A stretch of DNA of 64,000 nucleotides from Arthrobacter sp. ATA002 (GTDB lineage: Bacteria > Actinomycetota > Actinomycetes > Actinomycetales > Micrococcaceae): assembly GCF_026898095.1 (NCBI RefSeq), contig NZ_CP114015.1:806001-870000 (forward strand), given 5' to 3'. Both the position numbers and the translations under genes were made by a program. Below the pieces are notes generated by a model. It ran no database searches and had not been told where the DNA came from. It saw only the letters and a list, made by a program, of their open reading frames with translations. Of this stretch, positions 10,139-19,218 are shown piece after piece; the stretch's first letter is position 1; each line of letters opens with the position of its first letter.

Positions 10139-10144
10139 TAGGAT
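10139..10144 (+). promoter_or_regulatory. -10 element (TAGGAT) six bases before menD start
   Basis: TAGGAT ends six bases before the GTG start. The gap GGAGGG could also act as a ribosome binding site, so the start may be leaderless or have a very short leader. Confidence 0.45.
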
Positions 10145-10150
10145 GGAGGG

Positions 10151-11912
10151 GTGACCGGATCCCAGCATGACTCCAGCCTGTCCTCGTCCGCCCACTCTGC
10201 CCACTCTGCCGGCTCTCCGGAGCCGGAAGCAGGAAACAACCTCAGCTCCCTGCAGGCCGCACGCTCCGCCGTCTCTGCGCTGACCGCGGCAGGGGTGACC
10301 GACGTCGTGATCTCCCCGGGATCGCGCAGCGCCCCGCTGGCCTACGCACTGGCGGAAGCCGAAGCGCAGGGCCGGGTGACGGTGCACGTGCGGATCGATG
10401 AACGGGTTGCCGGCTTCACCGCCCTGGGCCTGGCCCGCGGCGGACACCGCCCGGCCGCCGTCGTCACCACCTCCGGCACCGCCGTCGGCGAGCTGATGCC
10501 GGCGGTAATGGAAGCCCACCACGCCGGCGTGCCGCTGGTGGTGCTCTCCGCCGACCGGCCCGCGGAACTGCACGGCACCGGCGCGAACCAGGCCACCGTG
10601 CAGCCCGGCATCTTCGCCGGATTTCCGGCTGCCACCGCCGACGTCCGTGCCGGGGACGATCCCGCCGGAGCCATCAGCGCCGCCTTCGACGAGGTCAGCA
10701 CCGGCAACCCGGTGGGACCGATCCACATCAACCTGCAGTTCCGCGACCCGCTGATCCCGCAGGACACCGATGAGGCGGAACTGCCCGCATCGGAGCCGGC
10801 CGCCGTGGATAGTACGGAGCTGCCGGCTGAACCCGTTGCTGCCGGCGACGAAGCCGCAGTGCTCGCCAAGCACTCCGGCACCCGCCGTGCCGTCGTCATT
10901 GCGGGCGACGGGGCCGGTGAGATTGCCGCACTGTTTGCCCGCCGCGCGGGACTGCCGCTGCTGGCCGAACCGTCCTCGAACGCCCGCTTCGGCCCGAATG
11001 CGATCGGCGCCTACCGGCTGCTGCTGGAGGAACTGGGTTCCGAGATCGAGCGCGTTGTGGTTTTCGGCCGGCCCACCCTGTCCCGGCCGGTCGCCGGACT
11101 GCTCGCCCGCGGGGACGTGGAAAAGGCAATCTATGTGCCGCGCCCGGTCAACTGGTTCACCGCCGGACGCCGCCCCGAAACCATCATCACCGACCTGGCC
11201 GGGTTGTTTGACTTTGCCGGCGAAGGCACCCCGGGCTGGCTCGAGCGCTGGCAAACCGCCTCCGCCGCGGCACTGGCAGCAGTGTCCTCCCTGATCGACG
11301 GCCAGAGCGAACTGAACGGGCTGCACGTCGCGGAGCTGGTCTGGGACCACACCGACGGAAACCTGGTGCTCGGCTCCTCCAACCCGATCCGCGACCTGGA
11401 CCTGGTGGCCGCCCCGGACTGGCATCCGCTGGACGTTTACGCCAACCGCGGACTGGCCGGCATTGACGGAACCATTGCCACCGCCGCCGGCATAGCCCTG
11501 GCCAACGGCATCCCCACCCGCGTGCTGCTGGGCGACCTCACCTTCCTGCACGACGCCGGCGCCCTCCTTGGGCCCCGGCGAACCGGAGCCCGACCTGCAG
11601 CTTGTGGTGCTGAACGACGGCGGCGGCGGCATCTTCTCCACCCTCGAGCACGGAGCGCTGGGGGAGCGGACGGAATACACCGCCGTCGTCGAGCGCTTTT
11701 TCGGCACCCCGCACACGGTGGACGTGTCGGCGCTGGCCGCAGCCTACGGAGTGCCGCACCGGCTGGTCCGCACGGCGGATGAGCTCGACGCCGCACTGGA
11801 CGCCCCGGTGGCCGGCCGTTCCATTATTGAGGCTCGGGTGCACAGGGCATCGTTGCGGGAACTGCACGCCCGGGTGCGGGACGCGGTGCGGGGCGTGTTG
11901 TCCGCTCGTTGA
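10151..11912 (+). CDS. menD: 2-succinyl-5-enolpyruvyl-6-hydroxy-3-cyclohexene-1-carboxylate synthase (frame broken once)
   Basis: MenD is the ThDP-dependent enzyme that adds a 2-oxoglutarate-derived succinyl group to isochorismate in menaquinone synthesis. The repaired protein has about 586 residues. Typical blocks are VISPGSRSAPLAYAL near residue 55, DERVAGFTALGLARG, TSGTAVGELMPAVMEA, SADRPAELHGTGANQ, and at the C-terminus VVLNDGGGGIFSTLEHG, the cofactor motif. The frame changes by plus one at about 11567 (CTCCTTGGG): removing one T gives the continuous GALLGPGEPEPDLQ. The GTG start is preceded by GGAGG. The other men genes (menF, menG) lie 4-6 kb downstream, separated by an ABC transporter. 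Confidence 0.93.
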
Positions 11913-12078
11913 GTGATCGAGTGGCGTCGAGTGGGCGAACGGAATGGTGGGCGGACTTCGAGTGTCGGGATCATCCCCGAACGCCACGTCGATTGTCGGA
12001 GTCGTGTTGTTTCGGGGCGAAGATTGCCGCAGGAGCTCCACACTCGATGCGCTGAAAGACACCACGCCGGACCAAAAC

Positions 12079-12121
12079 AGAAGCAGCCCTTCCGCACGGC
12101 ACGTGCGGAAGGGCTGCTTCT
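12079..12121. terminator. Strong hairpin between convergent menD and the ABC transporter
   Basis: A perfect 19-bp stem (12079-12097 with 12103-12121) with a 5-base loop. It lies between the convergent ends of menD and the ABC ATPase gene and can serve both. Confidence 0.88.
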
Positions 12122-12142
12122 ATGCTGTGAAGGTAAAACCGC

Positions 12143-12922
12143 CTAGAGCACCTTGGACAGGAACTCGCGGGTGCGCGGGTGCTGCGGATTGTCCAGCACA
12201 TCCCTCGGCCGGCCCTGCTCGACGACGACGCCGCCGTCCATGAACACCACGCGGTCACCCACTTCACGGGCAAAGCCGATTTCGTGGGTCACCACCATCA
12301 TGGTCATGCCTTCTTCGGCCAGGTTGCGCATGACGGCGAGGACATCGCCCACCAGCTCGGGGTCCAGGGCCGACGTGGGCTCGTCGAAGAGCATCATGTC
12401 CGGATCCATGGACAGCGCCCGGGCAATGGCCACGCGCTGCTGCTGGCCGCCGGAAAGCTGGGCGGGGAACGCGCCGCCGCGGTCGGCCAGGCCAACCTTG
12501 GCCAGGTTCTTCTTGGCAATTTCCTCGGCCTCCGCCTTGCCTCGCTTCTTGGCGCGGCGCTGGGCCAGGGTGAGGTTCTTCAACACGTTCAGGTGCGGGA
12601 AGAGGTTGAACTGCTGGAACACGATGCCAATCCGGGTGCGGACCTTGTCCAGATCCGTCTCGGGATCGGTGATGTCCACGCCCTCCACCAGGATGGTGCC
12701 GCTGGTGGGCTCCTCCAGGCGGTTGACGCAGCGCAGCAGGGTGGACTTTCCGGAACCGGACGGGCCGATGACGCAGACCACTTCACCCTGGTCCACATGG
12801 AAGTCGATGCCCTTGAGGACCTCGTTGGACCCGAAACTCTTATGCAGGTTCCGCACCTGGATGGCGGGTACGGCGGTGTTGGCGGCGGCGGAGCTGGATG
12901 CTGCAGTGCTCATGGCAGTCAC
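12143..12922 (-). CDS. Polar amino acid ABC transporter, ATP-binding protein (GlnQ/HisP type)
   Basis: This is the cytoplasmic ATPase subunit of an amino acid importer, 259 residues. Walker A is GPSGSGKST (about 53-61), Q-loop FQQFNLFPH, signature LSGGQQQR, Walker [13 protein letters not shown], and the switch His lies in VVTHE. The GTG start at 12922 overlaps the permease stop by 4 bp (GTGA), which points to translational coupling; an ATG nine bases further in is the alternative. A leader of about 18 Ala/Ser-rich residues precedes the conserved domain. It is the last gene of the operon binding protein - binding protein - permease - ATPase. Confidence 0.94.
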   Translation of the reverse strand: MTAMSTAASSSAAANTAVPAIQVRNLHKSFGSNEVLKGIDFHVDQGEVVCVIGPSGSGKSTLLRCVNRLEEPTSGTILVEGVDITDPETDLDKVRTRIGIVFQQFNLFPHLNVLKNLTLAQRRAKKRGKAEAEEIAKKNLAKVGLADRGGAFPAQLSGGQQQRVAIARALSMDPDMMLFDEPTSALDPELVGDVLAVMRNLAEEGMTMMVVTHEIGFAREVGDRVVFMDGGVVVEQGRPRDVLDNPQHPRTREFLSKVL

Positions 12923-13755
12923 CGGCCTCTCTGGTTGTGGCGTTCAAGCTTGGCCACCAGCTGCGTCAGCGGCAGCGTGATGATGAGGTACATCAGAGCC
13001 GCCAGCACCAGCGGGGTGGAATTGGCGTTTTGGGACACGGCGTCGCGGGCGAACGTGGTGAGTTCGCGGTCTGCCAGCGCCATGCCGGCGATGAAAAGCA
13101 GCGAGGTGTCCTTGATCAGAATCACCAGTTCGTTGGTCAGCGGCGGGGTGATGATGCGGAAGGCCTGGGGCAGCGTTACGGACACCAAGGTCCAGGCCGG
13201 ACCCATGCCCAGGGAACGGGCCGCTTCGATCTGGCCAGCGGGTACCGCTTGGATGCCGGCGCGGATGGTCTCGGCAATGTAGGCGGCCGACACCACGATC
13301 AAGGCGATGAGGCCACCCCCGGCGTTCCCTCCGGGCCATTGCCAGGAGAAAGCGATCGGCACGGCGAAGGCGAAGGCGAAGATCACCAGCAGGGCCGGGA
13401 GCCCGCGGAAGGTCTCAATGTAGGCGGTGGCGGCCCAGCGGTACGGGGCCACCGGGGAAAGCTTCATCAGGGCCAGGATGAGGCCCAGCGCCAGGCCGCC
13501 GGCAAAGGCAATGGCGGTGTAGATGATCGTATTCTTCGCGGCCACCGTAATGATGGTGGGGAAGGCTTCCCTCGCCACTTCCGGATCGAAGAAGTTCACC
13601 CCGATGGCTTTCCAGTCCGCGAGAAGGACTATGGCCACGACGGCCAGGATGAAGATGGCATACAGGGCGCCCCGGAAGAGGCGTCTGCGGGTGGAGGGTT
13701 TCAAGGTGGAGCCTTCCGCGGAAGATATGTGTGGCGCCGTCCCGGATTGGGTCAC
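12919..13755 (-). CDS. Polar amino acid ABC transporter, permease protein
   Basis: This is a single membrane subunit of the HisM/GlnP family, 278 residues, so the transporter probably uses a permease homodimer. After a ~25-residue hydrophilic N-terminus there are five or more hydrophobic segments. The family EAA-loop region is seen as [31 protein letters not shown], the contact for the ATPase, and is preceded by [13 protein letters not shown], the typical block of this family. The stop overlaps the start of the ATPase gene. The binding protein gene upstream ends 48 bases before this start. Confidence 0.93.
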   Translation of the reverse strand: MTQSGTAPHISSAEGSTLKPSTRRRLFRGALYAIFILAVVAIVLLADWKAIGVNFFDPEVAREAFPTIITVAAKNTIIYTAIAFAGGLALGLILALMKLSPVAPYRWAATAYIETFRGLPALLVIFAFAFAVPIAFSWQWPGGNAGGGLIALIVVSAAYIAETIRAGIQAVPAGQIEAARSLGMGPAWTLVSVTLPQAFRIITPPLTNELVILIKDTSLLFIAGMALADRELTTFARDAVSQNANSTPLVLAALMYLIITLPLTQLVAKLERHNQRGR

Positions 13756-13803
13756 AACCCGGGACGGCGGAACGTTCAGTGCTTTGTCGGTGCTGCTCAG
13801 TGC

Positions 13804-14592
13804 CTATTCGGCAAAGTACTTGTCGTAAATCTCGGTGTATTTGCCGTTGTCCCGAAGTTCGGACAACTGGGTGTTGACCTCTTCGATCAGGGCAGTGTTT
13901 TCCTTCTTGGTGACGAAGCCGTAGGACTCGTCAGTCTGGTATTCCTCGACAATGTCGAAGGCGCCGTCCTTGGTGTGGTTCGTGTTCACGGCGATGTCCT
14001 GCAGGATGGCGTCGATGTTGCCGGCCTGGATGGACTGGAACAGCTCACCGTCGCCGGGGTATTCAATGATCTCGGCGCCCTCGACGTTCTCCTGCGCATA
14101 GGCGGCACCGGTGGTGGACTGCTGCACGCCAAGCCGCTTGCCAGCCAGATCATCAATGTTTTGGATATCCGATCCCTCAGGAACCATCAGGGTCTGCAGG
14201 GAGTCGTAGTACGGGTCGCTGAAGAGCAGCCGTTCGGAGCGTTCCGGGGTGATGGTGACGGCGCTGGCGCTGAGGTCGCACATATTCGCGCCTACGGCTG
14301 TGCCGCCCTGGATGGCTTCAAAGCCCTGCTGCTGGATTTCCGTTTCCAGGCCCATCCCGGTGGCGATTTCCCGGATCAGATCGATGTCGAAACCGGTATA
14401 TTCTCCATCTTCCACATACTCGAACGGTACGTAAGGGATTTCGGAGCAAACCGTCAAGGTTCCTTCCGAGACCAGGCCGAGGCCGGAATCGGCAGCGCCG
14501 TCGGCGGATGAATCGTCGCCGCCGCAGGCGGTCAGCGCCAGGGCGCCCAGGGTCACCGCGGCCAGGGCGGTTCTGCGTGCTTTGTTCAGCAT
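13804..14592 (-). CDS. Amino acid ABC transporter substrate-binding lipoprotein (paralog 2)
   Basis: This is a 262-residue family 3 solute-binding protein anchored as a lipoprotein: the N-terminus is charged, then hydrophobic, then the lipobox LTAC followed by a Gly/Asp/Ser linker. The domain begins TVCSEIPYVPFEYV with the motif GEYTGFDIDLIREIA, usual in polar amino acid binding proteins, and continues with ITPERSERLLFSDPYYDSLQ. It is the same length as the protein encoded just upstream and clearly homologous over its whole length, so the pair comes from a tandem duplication. Both probably feed the same permease and ATPase, perhaps with different ligands. Confidence 0.93.
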   Translation of the reverse strand: MLNKARRTALAAVTLGALALTACGGDDSSADGAADSGLGLVSEGTLTVCSEIPYVPFEYVEDGEYTGFDIDLIREIATGMGLETEIQQQGFEAIQGGTAVGANMCDLSASAVTITPERSERLLFSDPYYDSLQTLMVPEGSDIQNIDDLAGKRLGVQQSTTGAAYAQENVEGAEIIEYPGDGELFQSIQAGNIDAILQDIAVNTNHTKDGAFDIVEEYQTDESYGFVTKKENTALIEEVNTQLSELRDNGKYTEIYDKYFAE

Positions 14593-14735
14593 GGATTTAC
14601 AACCTTTTCGTGGACGGAGCCAGTGGCGATTGCCCCTTCATAAACAGATGAAAGCACTCTAGATTCTACGCATGCCGCATTTTCATCGGGGTATCGGCAA
14701 CGAGGGGCCGTCCACGGATTGGCTCAGTGGACGTG

Positions 14736-15524
14736 CTATTCGGTGAAATACCGGTCATAGATCTCCTGGTACTTGCCGTTGCTGCGCATCTCGGCAAGCC
14801 GGGTGTTGATCTCCTTAACCAGTTCCTCGCTGCCGTCCTTCTTCATGGCCAGTCCGTACGACTCGCCGGTGGGGAAAGTAGCAGCGATCGTGAAGGAACC
14901 GCCGTCGGTGTGGGCCAGGTTCACGGGCAGGTCCTGCATGACGCCGTCAATGTTGCCTGCGTTCAGTGCCTGGAAAAGTTCGGCGTCGGTCTGGTAGGCG
15001 ATGACCTCCGTGTCGGACGGCGCGTTGTCGCGGGCGTAGGTTTCACCCGTGGTGCCCTGCTGGATGCCGATTCTCTTGCCGGCCATGTCCTCCAGGGACT
15101 TAGCTGCGGAATCGGCCGGGACCAGCAGCGACTGCAGGGAATCGTAGTACGGGTCGGAGAACGCCAGGTTCTTTTCTCGTTCCGGGGTGATGGTCATGGC
15201 TGCGGCGATCACGTCACAATGGTTGGCGGCCAGGACCGTTCCGCTCTGCAGGCCGTCAAAGCTGGCGTTCTGTACTTCCAGCTCCAAGCCCATGCCTGAG
15301 GCAATCTCACGGCTGAGGTCCATGTCGAACCCGGTGTATTCGCCGTCGTCACCCACGTATTCAAACGGCATGAAGGGAACATTGGAGCAAACGGTCAGGG
15401 CGCCCTCGTTGACCAGGGGGATTCCGGACTCCGTTTCCGCAGTTTCGCCGCCGCTGCAGGCAGTGGCGGTCAGGGCGCCGACGGCCAGGACGGCTGCAAG
15501 TGCGGTGCGTGCTTTATTCAGCAT
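14736..15524 (-). CDS. Amino acid ABC transporter substrate-binding lipoprotein (paralog 1)
   Basis: This is a family 3 solute-binding lipoprotein, 262 residues from the ATG at 15524, giving MLNKARTALAAV and lipobox TATAC. An upstream in-frame start would add 18 residues before this signal peptide and is rejected; the paralog begins the same way (MLNKAR). Conserved blocks are VCSNVPFMPFEYV, GEYTGFDMDLSREIA and ITPEREKNLAFSDPYYDSLQ. It is the first gene of the transporter operon and is preceded by a promoter with a TATAAT box and an ARG-box-like palindrome, which suggests arginine or a related basic amino acid as effector. The spacing to the second binding protein gene (143 bases) leaves room for an extra promoter. 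Confidence 0.93.
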   Translation of the reverse strand: MLNKARTALAAVLAVGALTATACSGGETAETESGIPLVNEGALTVCSNVPFMPFEYVGDDGEYTGFDMDLSREIASGMGLELEVQNASFDGLQSGTVLAANHCDVIAAAMTITPEREKNLAFSDPYYDSLQSLLVPADSAAKSLEDMAGKRIGIQQGTTGETYARDNAPSDTEVIAYQTDAELFQALNAGNIDGVMQDLPVNLAHTDGGSFTIAATFPTGESYGLAMKKDGSEELVKEINTRLAEMRSNGKYQEIYDRYFTE

Positions 15525-15586
15525 GGAAAACAACCTCAGATCGAAAAAGACGGGACCGGTTCCGGCGAACCGGAGCACATCAGGCC

Positions 15587-15600
15587 TGCATAATTATGCA
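15587..15600 (-). promoter_or_regulatory. ARG-box-like operator palindrome
   Basis: TGCATAATTATGCA is a perfect 14-bp palindrome and fits the ARG box pattern TGNATWWWWATNCA bound by ArgR. It lies just past the expected transcription start of the ABC transporter operon. Confidence 0.55.
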
Positions 15601-15610
15601 TGCTCTCTCA

Positions 15611-15616
15611 ATTATA
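15611..15616 (-). promoter_or_regulatory. -10 box (TATAAT) of the amino acid ABC transporter operon
   Basis: Read on the minus strand, a perfect TATAAT lies 87 bases before the ATG at 15524. The -35 region is weak (TAAGAG at about 18 bases spacing), as expected for a promoter with an operator next to it. Confidence 0.55.
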
Positions 15617-15681
15617 CGCGCTTTCCGGGAGGTGCTCTTACACGGTTTGGGTCACACCGTCAAGAGTTTGCAGGAGAGTTT

Positions 15682-17001
15682 TCAGGATCCCTGGACCGCG
15701 ACTGCCGCCCGGTCAAGTTCCAGTGCCTCGAGCATGGGGCGGAACTTGCTCCACGTCTCCGCCAGCTCAGCTGCGGGATTGGAACCGGCAACAATGCCGC
15801 AGCCGGCAAACAGCCGGACGGTGCGGGGATCCTCGACGACGGCGCCGCGCAGCGCGATGCCCCATTCCCCGTTGCCGTCGGCGTCCATCCAGCCGACCGG
15901 GCCGGCATACGGCCCGCGGTCCATGTGTTCAAGCTCGCTGATGAGTTCGCCGGCCACGCTGGTGGGGAAACCGCACACCGCGGCGGTGGGATGCAGTGCC
16001 TCCACCAGCGCCAGGGAGGTGGGGATCCCGCCGTCGTCCCCGGGTGCCAGATCGGCGGCAACATCGGAGGCCAGATGCCACACGTTGGGCAGCTCCAGCA
16101 CGAAAGGCTCAGTGTGCGAAGTCATCGAGGAGGTGAACGGCTCCAGCTGACGGGTGAGGGAGTCGATCGCTATCTGGTGCTCGTGGCGCTGTTTGTCGGA
16201 ACCGGCGAGCACCCGCTGCGCATAGTCCGGGTCATCCGCCGGTGCGCTGGCGCGGTCCAGGGTTCCGGCCAGCACACGGGCGCGGGCTACGCCGTGTTCC
16301 ACCTTGATCAGCATTTCCGGCGTGGATCCGATCAGTCCGTCCACCGAATAGGTCCAGCAGCTGCGGTAGCGCAGGGCCAGCTCCCGCAGCACCTGCGCTG
16401 CGGAGACCGGCGATCCGAGCGACGCGACAATATCGCGGGCCAGCACGATCTTGCTCAGGTCCCCGGCATTGATGTGCGCCACGGACCGGGCGACGGCGTT
16501 CTTCCATTCCGCCTCGCTGAGGTTGCCCGGAAGGATGCGGTCTTCGGGATCCGGCTCCCGGGCGACGGGAACCTCGTCGAGATAGTGGGCCAGGGCCGTC
16601 TGCGCCGCGGCCAGGCTCAGCTCGGCGTTGGGGTCCGCGGTGGTCTGCGTGATCCAGGCGACACCGCCGCGGCAGCCCACAACAATCTCCGGAACGATCA
16701 GCCGGGATTCAAAGGGTGAGCGCTTGGAGAAGCCGAAGGAGCCGAACGCGGCCAGCCCGCTGCCGGGAACCGCCAGGGGATTCTCAATCTCGGCGCCGGC
16801 GGCAAGCTTCAGCCACCACTGCTGTGCATCGGCAAACCGTTCCGGCCCGGTCGCGGTGAACCGTGCACTTTCGCCAAAGCCCACCAAGCCCTCACCGCTG
16901 CGGATCCAGGCAAGCTGATCGTTGAGAACCAGGTACTCGAGCAGACCGATTGTGGCGGACAGCTCACCAATGGGCACGGTCAGGGAACGCAGGGTGGTCA
17001 T
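15682..17001 (-). CDS. menF: Isochorismate synthase
   Basis: This chorismate-binding enzyme (439 residues) converts chorismate to isochorismate, the first step of menaquinone synthesis. The C-terminal catalytic domain shows SKIVLARDIVASLG, GSTPEMLIKVEHG, AGTLDR, KQRHEHQIAID, VWHLASDV, LHPTAAVCGFP, and the final GPYAGPVGWMDADGNGEWGIALRGA with FAGCGIVAGSNP, all hallmark blocks of the MenF/EntC/DhbC group. GGAG lies six bases upstream of the ATG. The gene diverges from menG with 164 bases between, and menD is on the other side of the ABC operon. No siderophore genes are present, so a menaquinone role is preferred over enterobactin-type salicylate or DHB synthesis. Confidence 0.92.
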   Translation of the reverse strand: MTTLRSLTVPIGELSATIGLLEYLVLNDQLAWIRSGEGLVGFGESARFTATGPERFADAQQWWLKLAAGAEIENPLAVPGSGLAAFGSFGFSKRSPFESRLIVPEIVVGCRGGVAWITQTTADPNAELSLAAAQTALAHYLDEVPVAREPDPEDRILPGNLSEAEWKNAVARSVAHINAGDLSKIVLARDIVASLGSPVSAAQVLRELALRYRSCWTYSVDGLIGSTPEMLIKVEHGVARARVLAGTLDRASAPADDPDYAQRVLAGSDKQRHEHQIAIDSLTRQLEPFTSSMTSHTEPFVLELPNVWHLASDVAADLAPGDDGGIPTSLALVEALHPTAAVCGFPTSVAGELISELEHMDRGPYAGPVGWMDADGNGEWGIALRGAVVEDPRTVRLFAGCGIVAGSNPAAELAETWSKFRPMLEALELDRAAVAVQGS

Positions 17002-17165
17002 AATGACTCCAGCCTACTCCCAGTGCTGATGTGCCGGAGGCTACCTGCACCGCACCTGCCCCGTACCTGCGCTCCGGTGCGGCCCTGCCCGGTCCGGGCA
17101 GGTGAGGGACTAGACACAGGCGGCGCGGGTTCGGTCCCCTGCACATTCTTTGAGACAATGATCGA

Positions 17166-17873
17166 GTGAATCGCGCATCGTTGGATAAACGCCCGGATGA
17201 AGTCGCTGCCATGTTTGACGACGTGGCACCGAAATACGACGTCGTGAACGACGTGCTGTCCCTCGGGCAGACACGCCGCTGGCGCCGGATCGTGGTGGAC
17301 GCCGTCGGCGCCTCGCCCGGCCAGCGGGTCCTGGACCTGGCTGCCGGCACCGGAACCTCCAGCGAGCCCTACGCTGACGCCGGCATCAACGTGGTGGCCT
17401 GCGATTTCTCCCTGGGCATGCTCAAGGTGGGCAAGCGCCGCCGCCCCGACATCGACTTCGTGGCCGGTGACGCCACCAACCTGCCGTTCGAGGACAACTC
17501 CTTTGACGCGTCCACCATCTCCTTCGGGCTGCGCAACGTGAATGAGCCGAAAAAGGCCCTCGCCGAAATGCTGCGCGTGACCAAGCCCGGCGGCCGCCTG
17601 GTCATCGCCGAGTTCTCCGCGCCGACCGTGCCGGTGTGGCGCACTATGTACACCGAGTACCTGATGCGTGCCCTGCCGCCGATCGCCCGCAGGGTCGCGT
17701 CCAACCCCGACGCCTACGTTTACCTGGCCGAGTCCATCCGCGCCTGGCCCAACCAGGACGAACTGGCTGCCTGGGTCGCCGAATCCGGCTGGGACAACGT
17801 GGCCTACCGTAACCTCACCGGCGGCATCGTGGCTGTCCACCGAGCTGTGAAGCCGGGGAGGACAGCCATCTAA
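17166..17873 (+). CDS. menG: Demethylmenaquinone C-methyltransferase
   Basis: This SAM-dependent methyltransferase (235 residues) carries out the last ring methylation of menaquinone. It starts with [23 protein letters not shown], characteristic of UbiE/MenG, and has the SAM motif [12 protein letters not shown] (about 58-69), FGLRNVNEP and the ending [16 protein letters not shown]. The GTG start is preceded by GACAAT six bases upstream and has no clear Shine-Dalgarno, so translation may be leaderless. Its stop codon is immediately followed by the next start. Confidence 0.95.
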   Translation: MNRASLDKRPDEVAAMFDDVAPKYDVVNDVLSLGQTRRWRRIVVDAVGASPGQRVLDLAAGTGTSSEPYADAGINVVACDFSLGMLKVGKRRRPDIDFVAGDATNLPFEDNSFDASTISFGLRNVNEPKKALAEMLRVTKPGGRLVIAEFSAPTVPVWRTMYTEYLMRALPPIARRVASNPDAYVYLAESIRAWPNQDELAAWVAESGWDNVAYRNLTGGIVAVHRAVKPGRTAI

Positions 17874-19218
17874 GTGAGTGTCCTCATTGTCGGAGCCGGC
17901 CCCGCCGGTTCCACCGCGGCCTACCACCTTGCCCGGGCCGGAGTGGAAGTCACCGTCCTGGAAAACCTCGTTTCCGCGGGAAAAGGTCTGCGGCGACGGG
18001 CTCACTCCGCGTGCCGTCCGTGAAGTCCAGCTTCTGGACCTGCCCCATGACGAAGCCGACGGCTGGCGCCGGAACAAGGGCCTGCGCCTGATTGCCGCCG
18101 GGCGCACCCTGGAGCTGCCCTGGCCGGTGCTTTCCGACTTCCCCGGCTACGGCCTGATCCGCACCCGGCTGGGCTTCGATGAAGCCCTGGCCCGCCATGC
18201 GCAGGCCGCAGGCGCGCGGATCCTGGAACGCCACGCGGTTACTTCCGCGGTGCGCGACGACACCGGCCGGGTCACCGGTGTGGTGGCCAACGTGCTCGAC
18301 GACGCCGGCAAACGCACCGGCGAAACGCGGGAGTTCTCCGCCGACGTCGTCCTGGCCGCCGACGGCAACTCCAGCCGCACCGCGCTGAGCCTGGGCATCG
18401 AAAAGCGCGACGACCGGCCGCTGGGCGTGGCGGTTCGCACCTACTTCGAGAGCCCGCGCACCAACGATGACTGGATGGAAGGCTGGCTGGAACTTCCCGA
18501 CGCGTCCGGAAACCCGCTGCCCGGCTACGGCTGGGTCTTCGGCGTGGGGGACGGCACCTCCAACGTGGGCCTGGGCATCCTGAACTCCTCGAAGGAATTC
18601 GGCAAGCTGGACTACCGGAAGGTGCTGCGCGAGTGGACCGCGGGCATGCCCGCGGAATGGGGCTTCAGCCCGGAGAACCAAGTGGGTGAAATCCGCGGTG
18701 CCGCGCTGCCGATGGGCTTCAACCGCACCCCGCACTACTCCCCGGGACTGCTGCTGCTCGGCGACGCCGGCGGGATGGTGTCCCCGTTCAACGGTGAGGG
18801 CATTTCCTACGCCATGGAGTCCGCCCGGTATGCCGCGGACTTCATCGTGGCCGCGCAAAGCGAAGCCCGCACACCGGGACTGCTGTCCGCAGCGGCGGCC
18901 TTTGACCGGCGTCTCGCCGGCTACTCCGACCACATCCGCGGCGAATGGGGCAGCCACTTCACCCTCGGCAGGATTTTCGCCGGGCTGATCGGCAAGCCCA
19001 CCATCATGAAGCTCGCGCTGCGCACCGGCATGCCGATTCCGGTGCTGATGCGTTTCGTCGTGCGGATGCTGGCCAACCTCACGGACCACAGCAGCCGTGG
19101 TCTGGAGGATAGAGTTATTGCCGTGCTGGAAGCCCTGGTTCCGGCCGCCTCGAACCAAGATGCAGGACCCAGCCAGCCGTCCAACCCGCTCCGACGAAAA
19201 GTTAGTCTAAAACCGTGA
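17874..19218 (+). CDS. Geranylgeranyl reductase family FAD oxidoreductase, MenJ-like (frame broken once)
   Basis: FAD-dependent reductase of about 447 residues when repaired. Members next to men genes (MenJ in mycobacteria) saturate one isoprene unit of menaquinone, giving MK(H2) forms; that role is inferred here from position. The N-terminus has the FAD motif VGAGPAGSTAAYHLA (residues 6-20); after the break come FPREKVCGDGLTPRAV, the signature of this family, then VVLAADGNSS and LLLGDAGGMVSPFNGEGISYAMES. The GTG start at 17874 directly follows the menG stop. The reading frame moves by plus one in the AAAA run at 17962-17965; losing two A's would fit best, giving Glu-Lys-Thr-Ser-Phe. It overlaps the next gene by 4 bp. 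Confidence 0.88.
19203..19208 (+). promoter_or_regulatory. -10 element (TAGTCT) six bases before the prenyl synthase start
   Basis: TAGTCT lies inside the 3' end of the menJ-like gene and ends six bases before GTG at 19215. It could give a separate leaderless transcript for the downstream gene. Confidence 0.4.

Noticed and set aside
8972-11716. A 914-codon open frame on the minus strand
   Set aside because: It lies opposite ThDP2 and menD, whose protein similarity is clear; the antisense protein is Gly/Gln/His/Arg-rich with no motif, a GC-bias artefact.
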